A DNA stretch of 34,105 nt from Bacilli bacterium (GTDB taxonomy: Bacteria; Bacillota_I; Bacilli_A; RF39; UBA660). The translations under genes and the position numbers were made by a program. Positions 7,164 through 14,331 of this stretch are shown here, one piece after another. The DNA is taken from contig JAFSVF010000015.1 in the NCBI GenBank assembly GCA_017450205.1, positions 1 through 34,105 of the forward strand. Reading direction: 5' to 3'. Position 1 is the stretch's first letter; the number at the start of each line of letters is the position of its first letter. The notes beneath the pieces were generated by a model that was given only the letters and a program-made list of their open reading frames with translations, was not told where the DNA came from and did not search any database.

Positions 7164-9289
7164 TATTTCTTAACCTCAACCATTTCGTAAGTTTGGAATA
7201 CGTCTCCTTCTTTAATGTCATTATAACCTTCAATAGTCATACCACATTCAAATCCACTCTTAACCTCATGAACGTTATCTTTACCTCTTTGTAAAGAACC
7301 TACCTTACCATCATAAATGATAACTCCATCTCTGATTACTCTAACTTGTGAGTTTGATTTAACTACACCATCTGTAACGAATACACCAGCAATGTTTCCA
7401 ACTTTAGAGAATTTAAACATTTTTCTAACTTCTGCACTACCAGTTACTTTTTCTTCAAATTCAGGATCTAACATACCCATCATAGCTTGTTCCATTTCTT
7501 CAACAAGTTTATAAATAATTGTATATGTTCTAAGTTCTACACCAACATTCTTTGCAGAATCTTTAATTTGATTTGTAGGAACAACATTAAATCCAATAAT
7601 GATTGCATTAGATGCTTGAGCAAGTGAAATATCACTTTCAGTTACAGTTCCAATACCAGATCTAATAACTTTGATTTTAACACCTTCAACATCAATTTTT
7701 TCTAATGAATTCTTAACAGCTTCTTCAGAACCTCTAACATCACATTTTAATACTACATTGATTTCTTTAACACCTGATTGAATAGATGCAAATAAATCAT
7801 CTAATGAAAGTGACTTTGGAGTAGAAGATTTAGCTTTAGCATCTACAACTCTCTTTTCAGCAACTTCTCTTGCTTTCTTTTCAGTTTCAAATGCCATGAA
7901 TTTATCTCCAGCTTCAGGGTTACCATTTAAACCAGTAATTTCAACTGGAGTAGATGGTCCCGCAGAAACTATATCTTTTCCTTGATCATTCTTCATTGTA
8001 CGTACTCTACCATTAGTTAAACCAACTACAATTGGGTCACCAATTCTTAAAGTACCATTTTGAATTAATAGTGATGCAACTCCACCCATATTTTTATCAA
8101 TTCTTGATTCAATTACAGTACCAGTTGCATATCTATTAGGATTTGCTTTTAATTCTTCAACTTCAGCAATTGTAAGTAATGTATCAATTAATGCTGGAAC
8201 ACCATCACCTGTCTTAGCAGAAATTCTTACAAATGGATATTCTCCACCCCATTCTTCAGGAGTAATTCCTTCTTGAGACATTTCTTGCATAACTCTATCT
8301 GGATTTGCTTTTGGTGAATCCATTTTGTTAACTGCTACTACAATTGGAACATTAGATGCTTTAGCATGATCAATCGCTTCTTTAGTTTGAGGCATAACTC
8401 CATCTTCAGCACTAACAATAATAATTACAATATCAGTTACTTGAGAACCTCTTGCTCTCATTTCAGTAAATGCAGCATGTCCAGGAGTATCTATAAATGT
8501 AATCTTTTGTCCATTATATTCAACTTGGTAAGCACCAATACTTTGAGTGATACCACCAGCTTCTCCAGCTGCAATATGAGAATTTCTAATATAATCAAGA
8601 AGTGTTGTTTTACCATGGTCAACATGTCCCATAATAGTAATTACAGGAGGACGCATTTCAAGGTCTTCTTCTTTATCAACTATTTCATAATTTTCAAAGT
8701 TAGATACATCTTGAGTTTCACTTCTTTTTAATGTTTTACCATATTCAGCTACTACTATTTCAGCAGCATCAAAATCTATTGATTGAGGAAGACTAATCAT
8801 CATACCTAACATCATAAGTTTTTTGATTAATTCAACACCTGCTACATTAAGTTCATTAGCTAAATCTTGAACAGTCATTCCATCTTTATATAAAACCACT
8901 GATTCATCTTTATTAGATTCATTACTTTGTAGTTTTTCTTTATTTTTATACATTTCTTTTTTCTTATTTTGGAATTCTTTAGCAATAGATTCAGAAGATT
9001 GTTTATTCTTATTCTTATTGAATTTTTCCTTTTTATTAACATCGCTTTTAGCAATAGTACTAACACGATTATCTTCCATCATTCTATCAACGATAATTTC
9101 TTCATCTTCAGTTTCGATTTGTAAATCATCTTCATCATCTAAAGAAAACATTGTATTATCAAGCATAACAATAGCATCGTCATCTAATAAATCATCTTTT
9201 TGTGAGACATTAACGCCTAATTCTTTACACTTGTTTAATACATCTTGAACAGTATAATTCATACTTTCAGCATAATCTTGAACTGTCAT
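7163..9289 (-). CDS. infB: translation initiation factor IF-2
   Basis: IF-2 is the GTPase that brings formylmethionyl-tRNA to the 30S subunit. The 708-residue protein has an N-terminal IF2_N-like helical module (about 1-50), a charged linker with many Lys, Glu and Asn, and a second IF2_N module near 136-185. The GTPase domain has G1 GHVDHGKT (221-228), DTPGH (267-271) and NKMD (321-324). Domains II-IV follow, ending in the fMet-tRNA-binding region with GYNDIKEGD. All GTP-binding motifs are intact. The linker is short, as in Gram-positive forms. The fmt gene that supplies formyl groups is in the same window (13301-14254) but in another transcription unit. Confidence 0.98.
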   Translation of the reverse strand: MTVQDYAESMNYTVQDVLNKCKELGVNVSQKDDLLDDDAIVMLDNTMFSLDDEDDLQIETEDEEIIVDRMMEDNRVSTIAKSDVNKKEKFNKNKNKQSSESIAKEFQNKKKEMYKNKEKLQSNESNKDESVVLYKDGMTVQDLANELNVAGVELIKKLMMLGMMISLPQSIDFDAAEIVVAEYGKTLKRSETQDVSNFENYEIVDKEEDLEMRPPVITIMGHVDHGKTTLLDYIRNSHIAAGEAGGITQSIGAYQVEYNGQKITFIDTPGHAAFTEMRARGSQVTDIVIIIVSAEDGVMPQTKEAIDHAKASNVPIVVAVNKMDSPKANPDRVMQEMSQEGITPEEWGGEYPFVRISAKTGDGVPALIDTLLTIAEVEELKANPNRYATGTVIESRIDKNMGGVASLLIQNGTLRIGDPIVVGLTNGRVRTMKNDQGKDIVSAGPSTPVEITGLNGNPEAGDKFMAFETEKKAREVAEKRVVDAKAKSSTPKSLSLDDLFASIQSGVKEINVVLKCDVRGSEEAVKNSLEKIDVEGVKIKVIRSGIGTVTESDISLAQASNAIIIGFNVVPTNQIKDSAKNVGVELRTYTIIYKLVEEMEQAMMGMLDPEFEEKVTGSAEVRKMFKFSKVGNIAGVFVTDGVVKSNSQVRVIRDGVIIYDGKVGSLQRGKDNVHEVKSGFECGMTIEGYNDIKEGDVFQTYEMVEVKK

Positions 9290-9311
9290 AAAATATACCT
9301 TCTTTCTACTT

Positions 9312-9560
9312 TTATATTAATTTATTTAATTCATCAAATACACTTTCTTCAACAGTAGTTTCTAAAAGCTTATTTAAAACTTTAGTTTTCTTAGCTTTTT
9401 CAAAAACTTCTTTATCACGTTTTAAGTAAACACCATGACCATTTACTTTTCCTGTTAAATCAACGATGACACCGTCATCAGTCTTTACTACACGTATAAG
9501 TTCATTCTTTGGAAGTTTCTCTCTAGAAACTACACATGTACGCATAGGAATTTTCTTCAT
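9312..9560 (-). CDS. ylxR: YlxR/RnpM family RNA-binding protein
   Basis: This 82-residue protein matches the YlxR family: MRTCVVSREKLPKNELIRVVK near the start and the GHGVYLKRDKEVFEKA loop, which corresponds to the family's GRGAY motif. In Bacillus subtilis the homologue (RnpM) binds RNase P RNA. Its ATG overlaps the nusA stop as TAATG, so it is coupled to nusA. In most Firmicutes ylxQ (an L7Ae-like protein) follows; here infB starts 22 bases later, so ylxQ is absent from this position. Confidence 0.93.
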   Translation of the reverse strand: MKKIPMRTCVVSREKLPKNELIRVVKTDDGVIVDLTGKVNGHGVYLKRDKEVFEKAKKTKVLNKLLETTVEESVFDELNKLI

Positions 9561-10678
9561 TATCTATTTCCTTCTTCTTGAATTTGAGTCATAGATTTAA
9601 CATCAATTCTAAATTTAGTTAATTTAGAAGCTAATTTAATGTTAATTCCTTTTTTTCCAATAGCTAGAGATAATTCATCATCAGGTACGATTGCTAATGC
9701 TTCATTTTCTCCGTTTTCATTCTTTAAAATATTAACAATAACATTTCTAGCTGGTGAAAGTGCATTCTTAACAAATTCAGCTGGATCTTCAGAGTATTTA
9801 ACTAAATCTACTTTTTCTCCATTTAATTCAGAAAGAATAGATGCAATTCTAACTCCTCTTTCTCCAATACATGAACCAACTGGATCTACTTGTGGATCAT
9901 TTGAGTAAACAGCAACTTTACTTCTTACTCCTGGTTCTCTAACTACTGAATGTAATTCAATAGTACCATCTTGTAATTCAGGAATTGCAGATTCAAATAA
10001 TCTCTTAACAAATCCATAATGTTTTCTAGTTAATAAAATAACTGGTCCTTTGTTTCCTGCTTCTACTTTAGAAACATAAACTTTAATTTGAGAACCCATC
10101 TTTAATTTTTCACCTGGAATAATTTCAGACTTAGGTAAAATACCTCTTGTTCTTCCTAAATCAACATAATAATTTTTATTATCTTCCATAGCTAAATTTC
10201 CAAGTAATAATTCATATTGTTTATCAGCATATTCATCAATAATAGAATTCTTTTCTGCTTCTCTAATTTTTTGTACTACTACTTGTTTGCAAGTTGAAGC
10301 TGCAACTCTACCAAAATCATGTGGAGTAACTTCTTCTCTAAATTCATCTCCAACTTTTGCATCTTTCCATTTCTTTAATGCATCTTCTAAAAGAATTTGA
10401 GCATCAGCATTAATTTCAGGATCTTCATAAGTGATGTTTCCTTCTTCATCAGTTATTTCTTTTCCATCATCATAATCATCTACTACTACATAGTAACGAT
10501 ATACTCTAAATTCTCCAGTTTTTCTATCAATTTCAACTTTAACATTTGATTTTGATTCATAATTTTTCTTATAAGCACTAATAAGACCTTGTTCCATTGC
10601 TTCATAAACAACATCTTCTGAAATAGATTTTTCTTCAATAATGTTCTTTAAAGCTTTAATAAATTCCTTACCATTCAT
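9560..10678 (-). CDS. nusA: transcription termination/antitermination factor NusA
   Basis: NusA binds RNA polymerase and nascent RNA and modulates pausing, termination and antitermination. The 372-residue protein has the N-terminal polymerase-binding domain (FIKALKNIIEEKSISEDVVYEAMEQGL at the start), an S1 domain (about 130-200, with the YYVDLGRTRGILPKSE strand) and two KH domains (GSCIGERGVRIASILSEL and LAIGKKGINIKLASKL). It has no acidic C-terminal repeats, as usual in Gram-positives. It starts just after the rimP stop. The operon leader has a terminator-like hairpin (10961-10982); autoregulation of nusA by attenuation has been reported for B. subtilis, so similar control is plausible. Confidence 0.98.
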   Translation of the reverse strand: MNGKEFIKALKNIIEEKSISEDVVYEAMEQGLISAYKKNYESKSNVKVEIDRKTGEFRVYRYYVVVDDYDDGKEITDEEGNITYEDPEINADAQILLEDALKKWKDAKVGDEFREEVTPHDFGRVAASTCKQVVVQKIREAEKNSIIDEYADKQYELLLGNLAMEDNKNYYVDLGRTRGILPKSEIIPGEKLKMGSQIKVYVSKVEAGNKGPVILLTRKHYGFVKRLFESAIPELQDGTIELHSVVREPGVRSKVAVYSNDPQVDPVGSCIGERGVRIASILSELNGEKVDLVKYSEDPAEFVKNALSPARNVIVNILKNENGENEALAIVPDDELSLAIGKKGINIKLASKLTKFRIDVKSMTQIQEEGNR

Positions 10679-10679
10679 T

Positions 10680-10937
10680 TTATTCTTCTCCTCTTTCTTT
10701 ACTTGTAATTTCTAAGGTGTATTCTTGATCAATTAAATCGTATTTATCAAGAATTGGATTAATAACTCTAGTTGCTTCTACAATAGTGTCTAAATCAATT
10801 CCATTTATTTTATCTAATTCAATTTTTAAATAATATTGATTTTGTTCTTTCTCCCATGTTACAGACTCAACAATTATTTCCATATCTTGCATAGGTTTTG
10901 TAATAATTTCTCTAATTTTTTCTAAAGTTTTCTCCAT
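10680..10937 (-). CDS. rimP: RimP-like ribosome maturation factor, N-terminal domain only
   Basis: This 85-residue protein sits in the rimP position ahead of nusA and matches the N-terminal alpha/beta domain of RimP: IREIITKPMQDMEIIVESVTW, YYLKIELDK, the IDLDTIVEATRVINPILDKYD helix and YTLEITS. Typical RimP has about 150 residues, with a C-terminal SH3-like domain after the LEVSSPG segment. Here the protein ends at that point and nusA starts two bases after the stop, so there is no room for a frameshifted second half. The ATG is preceded by GGAGG. RimP helps assemble the 30S subunit; whether the single domain is enough is unknown. Confidence 0.85.
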   Translation of the reverse strand: MEKTLEKIREIITKPMQDMEIIVESVTWEKEQNQYYLKIELDKINGIDLDTIVEATRVINPILDKYDLIDQEYTLEITSKERGEE

Positions 10938-10960
10938 AAAATACCTCCAAACATAAACAA

Positions 10961-10982
10961 AAGTGGGAATTTCTGCCCACTT
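10961..10982 (-). promoter_or_regulatory. Attenuator-like hairpin in the rimP-nusA leader
   Basis: On the minus strand AAGTGGG (10982-10976) pairs with CCCACTT (10967-10961) around an 8-base loop, followed by TTGTTT. It starts about 13 bases after the predicted transcript start and ends 23 bases before the rimP ATG. It is unusually GC-rich for this window and looks like a short intrinsic terminator inside the leader. Confidence 0.65.
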
Positions 10983-10995
10983 AAATGTTACTTGT

Positions 10996-11024
10996 ATTAT
11001 ACTAAAGTACTTACTTTAAGTAAA
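10996..11024 (-). promoter_or_regulatory. Promoter of the rimP-nusA-ylxR-infB-rbfA operon
   Basis: -35 TTTACT (11024-11019), a 17-base spacer and a perfect -10 TATAAT (11001-10996). A 13-base palindrome TTACTTTAAGTAA (11011-11023) overlaps the -35 and could be an operator, although it is AT-rich and short. Confidence 0.8.
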
Positions 11025-11025
11025 G

Positions 11026-11052
11026 AAAAAATCTTAAGTTTCCTTAAGATTT
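11026..11052 (-). terminator. Terminator of the LVQTG surface protein gene
   Basis: A perfect 10-bp stem AAATCTTAAG/CTTAAGATTT (11052-11043 with 11038-11029) with a GAAA tetraloop on the minus strand, followed by TTTC, seven bases after the stop codon. Confidence 0.9.
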
Positions 11053-11058
11053 CTTTAA

Positions 11059-12474
11059 TTAGTTATTTTTTTTCTTTGAGTATAATGCTAATCCAATTAA
11101 TGATAATGTAATTAATGCACTAGACATTAAAGAATAGTCAATTTCAGATCCAGTTTGAACTAATTCTTCATCAGTAAAGTCTTCTCCACCTTCACCCATA
11201 ACGAATTCATAAACATAAGTTACTTCAACGTCTGCATCTTCAATAGAGCCAGTCTTATCTCCGATTACTTTAACTAATTCATAACCTTCAAAAGTTTTTT
11301 CTTCAGTAGTATATTCATCACCAGTAAATTTATAAGATTCAATAACTTGTTCAGCAAGTACATTACCTTCAACATCTACATAGTTAGTAATTACTTTATA
11401 AGAATCAGCTTCTAATTTGAAACCTAAACTTAATCCAAAGTTATATGATTGATATGCATTAGTAGTATAAGGTCCACTCCATTGCATTTTAATTACAGTA
11501 GAATTTTCTTTAATATTAGTTAAATCTTCAACTAATTGATCATTTAATTCGCTTGGTGCTTCATCTCTCATATAAGAACCTAATGAATATTTTGAATCAG
11601 GATCACTAGTTTCTTTTGCAGCTTCAGGTTGAACAGTGAATATATTATTATTGAAATAATCATATCCTAATCTAGCTACTTTTTCATTAGTTTCTCTTAA
11701 ACCAACAGTGTAACCAGTATCAAATCCTAATCTATATCCAAAGATAATAGCAACTTCTTCTTCAGATAACTCATATAAAGAATTATATACTTTTCCATCT
11801 CTTTTTGAGAAGAAGTCTAAATAATATTTATCTAAATCTTTAATTCCGTTTGGATATACTAAATTTCCTTCTTCATCTTTAATTTTTAATAATGCTTCGC
11901 TAATTTTTTCATCAGTAAAATATCTACTTGAAGAAGAATTTACTAATTGTCTTAGAATAGCATTACTAGTTCTTTGAACATTTAACTTTGAATCATAATT
12001 AATCTTATTTCCATCAAATGTTTCGAAACTATCTTTAGTTTCATCTAAATCACTTTCAAGTGATTCAGTTGATGCAACTAATGAATTATTTTCATAACTA
12101 AAGTTATAATTAGTATTATTAATAATAGTAATATTAATAATTGTTGCATCTCCAGGTTCAATTACAAATGTACGAGTATTAAACATATCATACCCAACAT
12201 TTAAAGTAATTTTTCCATTGTTAGCTTTTATATCATATTCATCAGTAATAGTATAAATTAAATCTACAACATATTGCCAATTTGAATAATCATAGATATA
12301 ACTACCTTCAACAGAAACACCTTCAGTTGTTTGATCTAATTCTTTAATTGAAGCTTCTTCATAACTGATAGTATCAGTAATTGTAGAATTAGCATCAAGT
12401 TCTTCAGCATTAACAATTGGTAAGAATGCAAATAAAGCTACTAATAATGCTGAAATAATAGTTCTCTTTTTCAT
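11059..12474 (-). CDS. LVQTG-anchored surface protein with a MucBP-like module
   Basis: The 471-residue protein has a signal peptide (KKR, a hydrophobic stretch to about 22, cleavage near VNA-EE) and a long ectodomain without a family I recognise. A MucBP-like module follows at about 372-432 (NYVDVEGNVLAEQVIESYKF then a TYVYEF end). The C-terminus is a sorting signal: LVQTG (438-442), a hydrophobic segment and KKKNN. MucBP modules in other Gram-positives bind mucin or other host glycans. LVQTG is a variant of the sortase LPxTG motif; the sortase is not in the window. The gene stands alone between its own promoter and terminator and has a leader of about 110 bases with two stem-loops. It is probably covalently anchored to the wall; the ligand is unknown. 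Confidence 0.82.
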   Translation of the reverse strand: MKKRTIISALLVALFAFLPIVNAEELDANSTITDTISYEEASIKELDQTTEGVSVEGSYIYDYSNWQYVVDLIYTITDEYDIKANNGKITLNVGYDMFNTRTFVIEPGDATIINITIINNTNYNFSYENNSLVASTESLESDLDETKDSFETFDGNKINYDSKLNVQRTSNAILRQLVNSSSSRYFTDEKISEALLKIKDEEGNLVYPNGIKDLDKYYLDFFSKRDGKVYNSLYELSEEEVAIIFGYRLGFDTGYTVGLRETNEKVARLGYDYFNNNIFTVQPEAAKETSDPDSKYSLGSYMRDEAPSELNDQLVEDLTNIKENSTVIKMQWSGPYTTNAYQSYNFGLSLGFKLEADSYKVITNYVDVEGNVLAEQVIESYKFTGDEYTTEEKTFEGYELVKVIGDKTGSIEDADVEVTYVYEFVMGEGGEDFTDEELVQTGSEIDYSLMSSALITLSLIGLALYSKKKNN

Positions 12475-12589
12475 AATACCTTTCCTTTCCTATATTCTTT
12501 TCGTTTATCTAAATACAGGAAAAACTCCAAACTACTCTTTCATATTTAAATAAACCAAAACCCTCTACTTTGAATAATCCCATCAAAGT
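12475..12589 (-). promoter_or_regulatory. Structured 5' leader of the surface protein gene
   Basis: Two stem-loops are visible. ACTTTGA/TCAAAGT (12589-12583 with 12573-12567, loop 9) lies at the predicted transcript start. An 11-bp stem TTTCCTGTATT/AATATAGGAAA (12522-12512 with 12496-12486, one G-U pair, loop 15) ends right beside the ribosome binding site GGAAAGG. No known riboswitch family was recognised. Confidence 0.5.
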
Positions 12590-12594
12590 TAGTA

Positions 12595-12600
12595 ATTATA
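12595..12600 (-). promoter_or_regulatory. -10 box of the surface protein gene
   Basis: A perfect TATAAT on the minus strand (12600-12595), about 120 bases before the ATG. The best -35 candidate is TTGCAT, 19 bases upstream, which is a poor fit. Confidence 0.45.
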
Positions 12601-12644
12601 ATAATATATTTTTCTAAAAATGCAACAAAAATCGACATATTGTA

Positions 12645-12675
12645 ACAAAAAAAATAGAGTATTTCTACTCTATTT
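12645..12675 (-). terminator. Terminator after the fmt-linked membrane protein gene
   Basis: A perfect 10-bp stem AAATAGAGTA/TACTCTATTT (12675-12666 with 12661-12652) with a GAAA tetraloop and a run of eight T on the minus strand. The upper arm includes the stop codon. Confidence 0.92.
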
Positions 12676-13314
12676 ATAAGTTATTTCATATATTACATTA
12701 TCATTACTTATATTTATACTTTGTACATTATCAGATTCTATCTTTAAAGAAATAGTATAACTAACATCACTTGCATAATTATATGTATAGTAAATAGTAT
12801 TTCCATCTTTCTCTTCTAGTTTTTCATTATCTTCTAAAATACCAACTAACAATGACGGAATAATAAAATCTAAATTTAATTCAGATAATAAAATTTCATT
12901 TTCCTCTTCTTCATCAAATACAAGTTCATAAACCTTATTCTCTTTAATTCTAAATTCTTTTGATACTTTATTAGAATCTTGAAAGAATCCATTAATTATT
13001 CCATCAGATTCTTTAACATTCTTAAGCATTACTACATAATCACCTTTAGTAATCTTAATAGTACCTTCTTTTTTTATTATTTGTTCAACTTGTCTTTTAA
13101 AAATATTTTCTGATTGATTAACTTGATTAATCTCTTTTCTTTTCTCTGCTTCTTCCCTATCTTGTTGAACAGCAACTCTTCCAAATATTAAAATGATTAA
13201 ACTAAAAGCAAAAAATATAATTAACTTTACTAAAGAATCAAAACCTTCTAAATTATTATAATTATATTTAAAAGATTCAAAAAAACTATTATTATCCTTA
13301 TTATCTTTCTTCAT
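12670..13314 (-). CDS. single-pass membrane protein of unknown function
   Basis: I do not recognise this 214-residue protein. It has a short polar N-terminus, one strong membrane segment (about 28-46, LVKLIIFFAFSLIILIFG), a charged linker (QQDREEAEKRKEINQ) and a C-terminal domain of about 140 residues. That domain is rich in beta-type residues and Asp/Glu, probably outside the cell. Its ATG lies 14 bases inside the end of fmt, so it is probably translated after fmt by coupling. It is the last gene of the fmt unit and is followed by a strong terminator. Base use is like its neighbours. Confidence 0.8.
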   Translation of the reverse strand: MKKDNKDNNSFFESFKYNYNNLEGFDSLVKLIIFFAFSLIILIFGRVAVQQDREEAEKRKEINQVNQSENIFKRQVEQIIKKEGTIKITKGDYVVMLKNVKESDGIINGFFQDSNKVSKEFRIKENKVYELVFDEEEENEILLSELNLDFIIPSLLVGILEDNEKLEEKDGNTIYYTYNYASDVSYTISLKIESDNVQSINISNDNVIYEITYK

Positions 13315-14254
13315 TTAACACAACACCCTTTAAAGATTCTTTATTAAATCCATTAAAGAAGTCTTTAACAAACATTTCCTTTTTACCAGCAGGTTTTATT
13401 TTCTTAACTATTAAAGAAGAATCCTTACAAGCAACTACAAATGAATCTTTATTAACTTCAACTACTTCTCCTAACTTACCATCAACTGAATCACCAACTT
13501 CAGTAGTAAGTACTTTCCATTCTTCTCCATTAACTAAAATATTTGCAAGTGGTCTAGGATTTAAAGCTCTAACAAAATTATGTAATTCAGTAGCAGTCTT
13601 ATTAAACTCTAATCTTTCATCTTCTCTTTTAATTTTTACTGTAGAAGTTGCTTCATCATCATTTTGTGGAATATCAAAGTTTTCTCCATCTACAATTACA
13701 GGTAATGTTTTAACTAAAAGATCTCTACCTAATATAGATAACTTCTCACTTAAAGTTCCATATGTATCATCATCTTCGATTGGAATTTCTTTAGCATGAA
13801 TAATATTACCAGTATCAAGTCCTTCTTCCATATACATTAAAGTAATACCAGTAGTCTTATCACCATTCATAATAGCACTTTGAATTGGAGAAGCTCCTCT
13901 ATACTTAGGAAGTAGTGAACCATGAACATTAATACAACCATAATCAGGATATATTAACATTTGTTTAGGAACAATTTGTCCATAAGCAGCAGTAATAATT
14001 ACATCAGGTTTTTTATTTAAAATATATTCATATTCATCTCTTAATCTTTTAGGAGTATAAACTTCAATTCCATGTTCTAACGCACACTTCTTTACTGGAC
14101 TTGGAGTTAATACTCTTTTTCTACCTACTTCCTTATCAGGTTGTGATACTACTAACACAACATCAGTAAGTTCAATTAAACTTTCTAAAATAGGAACAGA
14201 AAACTCAGGAGTTCCCATAAATACTACTTTTAAATCTTTAACAGTTTTTGACAT
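13301..14254 (-). CDS. fmt: methionyl-tRNA formyltransferase
   Basis: Fmt formylates the methionine on initiator tRNA using 10-formyl-tetrahydrofolate. The 317-residue protein has the start VVFMGTPEFSVPIL, the active-site block INVHGSLLPKYRGASPI (with the conserved Asn and His), and TGITLMYMEEGLDTG (with the catalytic Asp). A C-terminal tRNA-binding domain begins near FNKTATELHNFVRALNPRP. All catalytic residues are present. The start at 14254 is preceded by GGTGATTTAA. It has its own promoter with an extended -10. The usual neighbour def is not here. Confidence 0.97.
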   Translation of the reverse strand: MSKTVKDLKVVFMGTPEFSVPILESLIELTDVVLVVSQPDKEVGRKRVLTPSPVKKCALEHGIEVYTPKRLRDEYEYILNKKPDVIITAAYGQIVPKQMLIYPDYGCINVHGSLLPKYRGASPIQSAIMNGDKTTGITLMYMEEGLDTGNIIHAKEIPIEDDDTYGTLSEKLSILGRDLLVKTLPVIVDGENFDIPQNDDEATSTVKIKREDERLEFNKTATELHNFVRALNPRPLANILVNGEEWKVLTTEVGDSVDGKLGEVVEVNKDSFVVACKDSSLIVKKIKPAGKKEMFVKDFFNGFNKESLKGVVLNEER

Positions 14255-14270
14255 TTAAATCACCAAATAT

Positions 14271-14299
14271 ATTATATCATAACAACATTAATCTTTTAA
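14271..14299 (-). promoter_or_regulatory. fmt promoter
   Basis: -35 TTAAAA (14299-14294), a 17-base spacer and TGATATAAT (14279-14271), a perfect -10 with TG extension. It is the same extended -10 string as at 6731-6739. Confidence 0.75.
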
Positions 14300-14310
14300 T
14301 TATTTATAAT

Positions 14311-14331
14311 AAAAAAGACGATTACTCGTCT
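14311..14331 (-). terminator. Terminator of the ackA-DHH phosphoesterase unit
   Basis: A 6-bp stem AGACGA/TCGTCT (14331-14326 with 14321-14316), 4-base loop, followed by TTTTT on the minus strand; it overlaps the stop codon of the DHH gene. Confidence 0.8.

Noticed and set aside
8366..8731. Open plus-strand frames inside infB, such as this 121-codon one and another at 9018-9248
   Set aside because: They lie antisense within a well-supported gene, have low-complexity Ser/Asn/Ile translations typical of the reverse of AT-rich coding sequence, and lack binding sites.
8875..9066. Minus-strand frame of 63 codons inside the infB linker
   Set aside because: Shifted reading of the Lys/Asn-rich linker of IF-2, with no binding site.
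10680..10937. RimP as a frameshifted full-length gene
   Set aside because: nusA starts two bases after the stop, so there is no sequence that could encode the missing domain.
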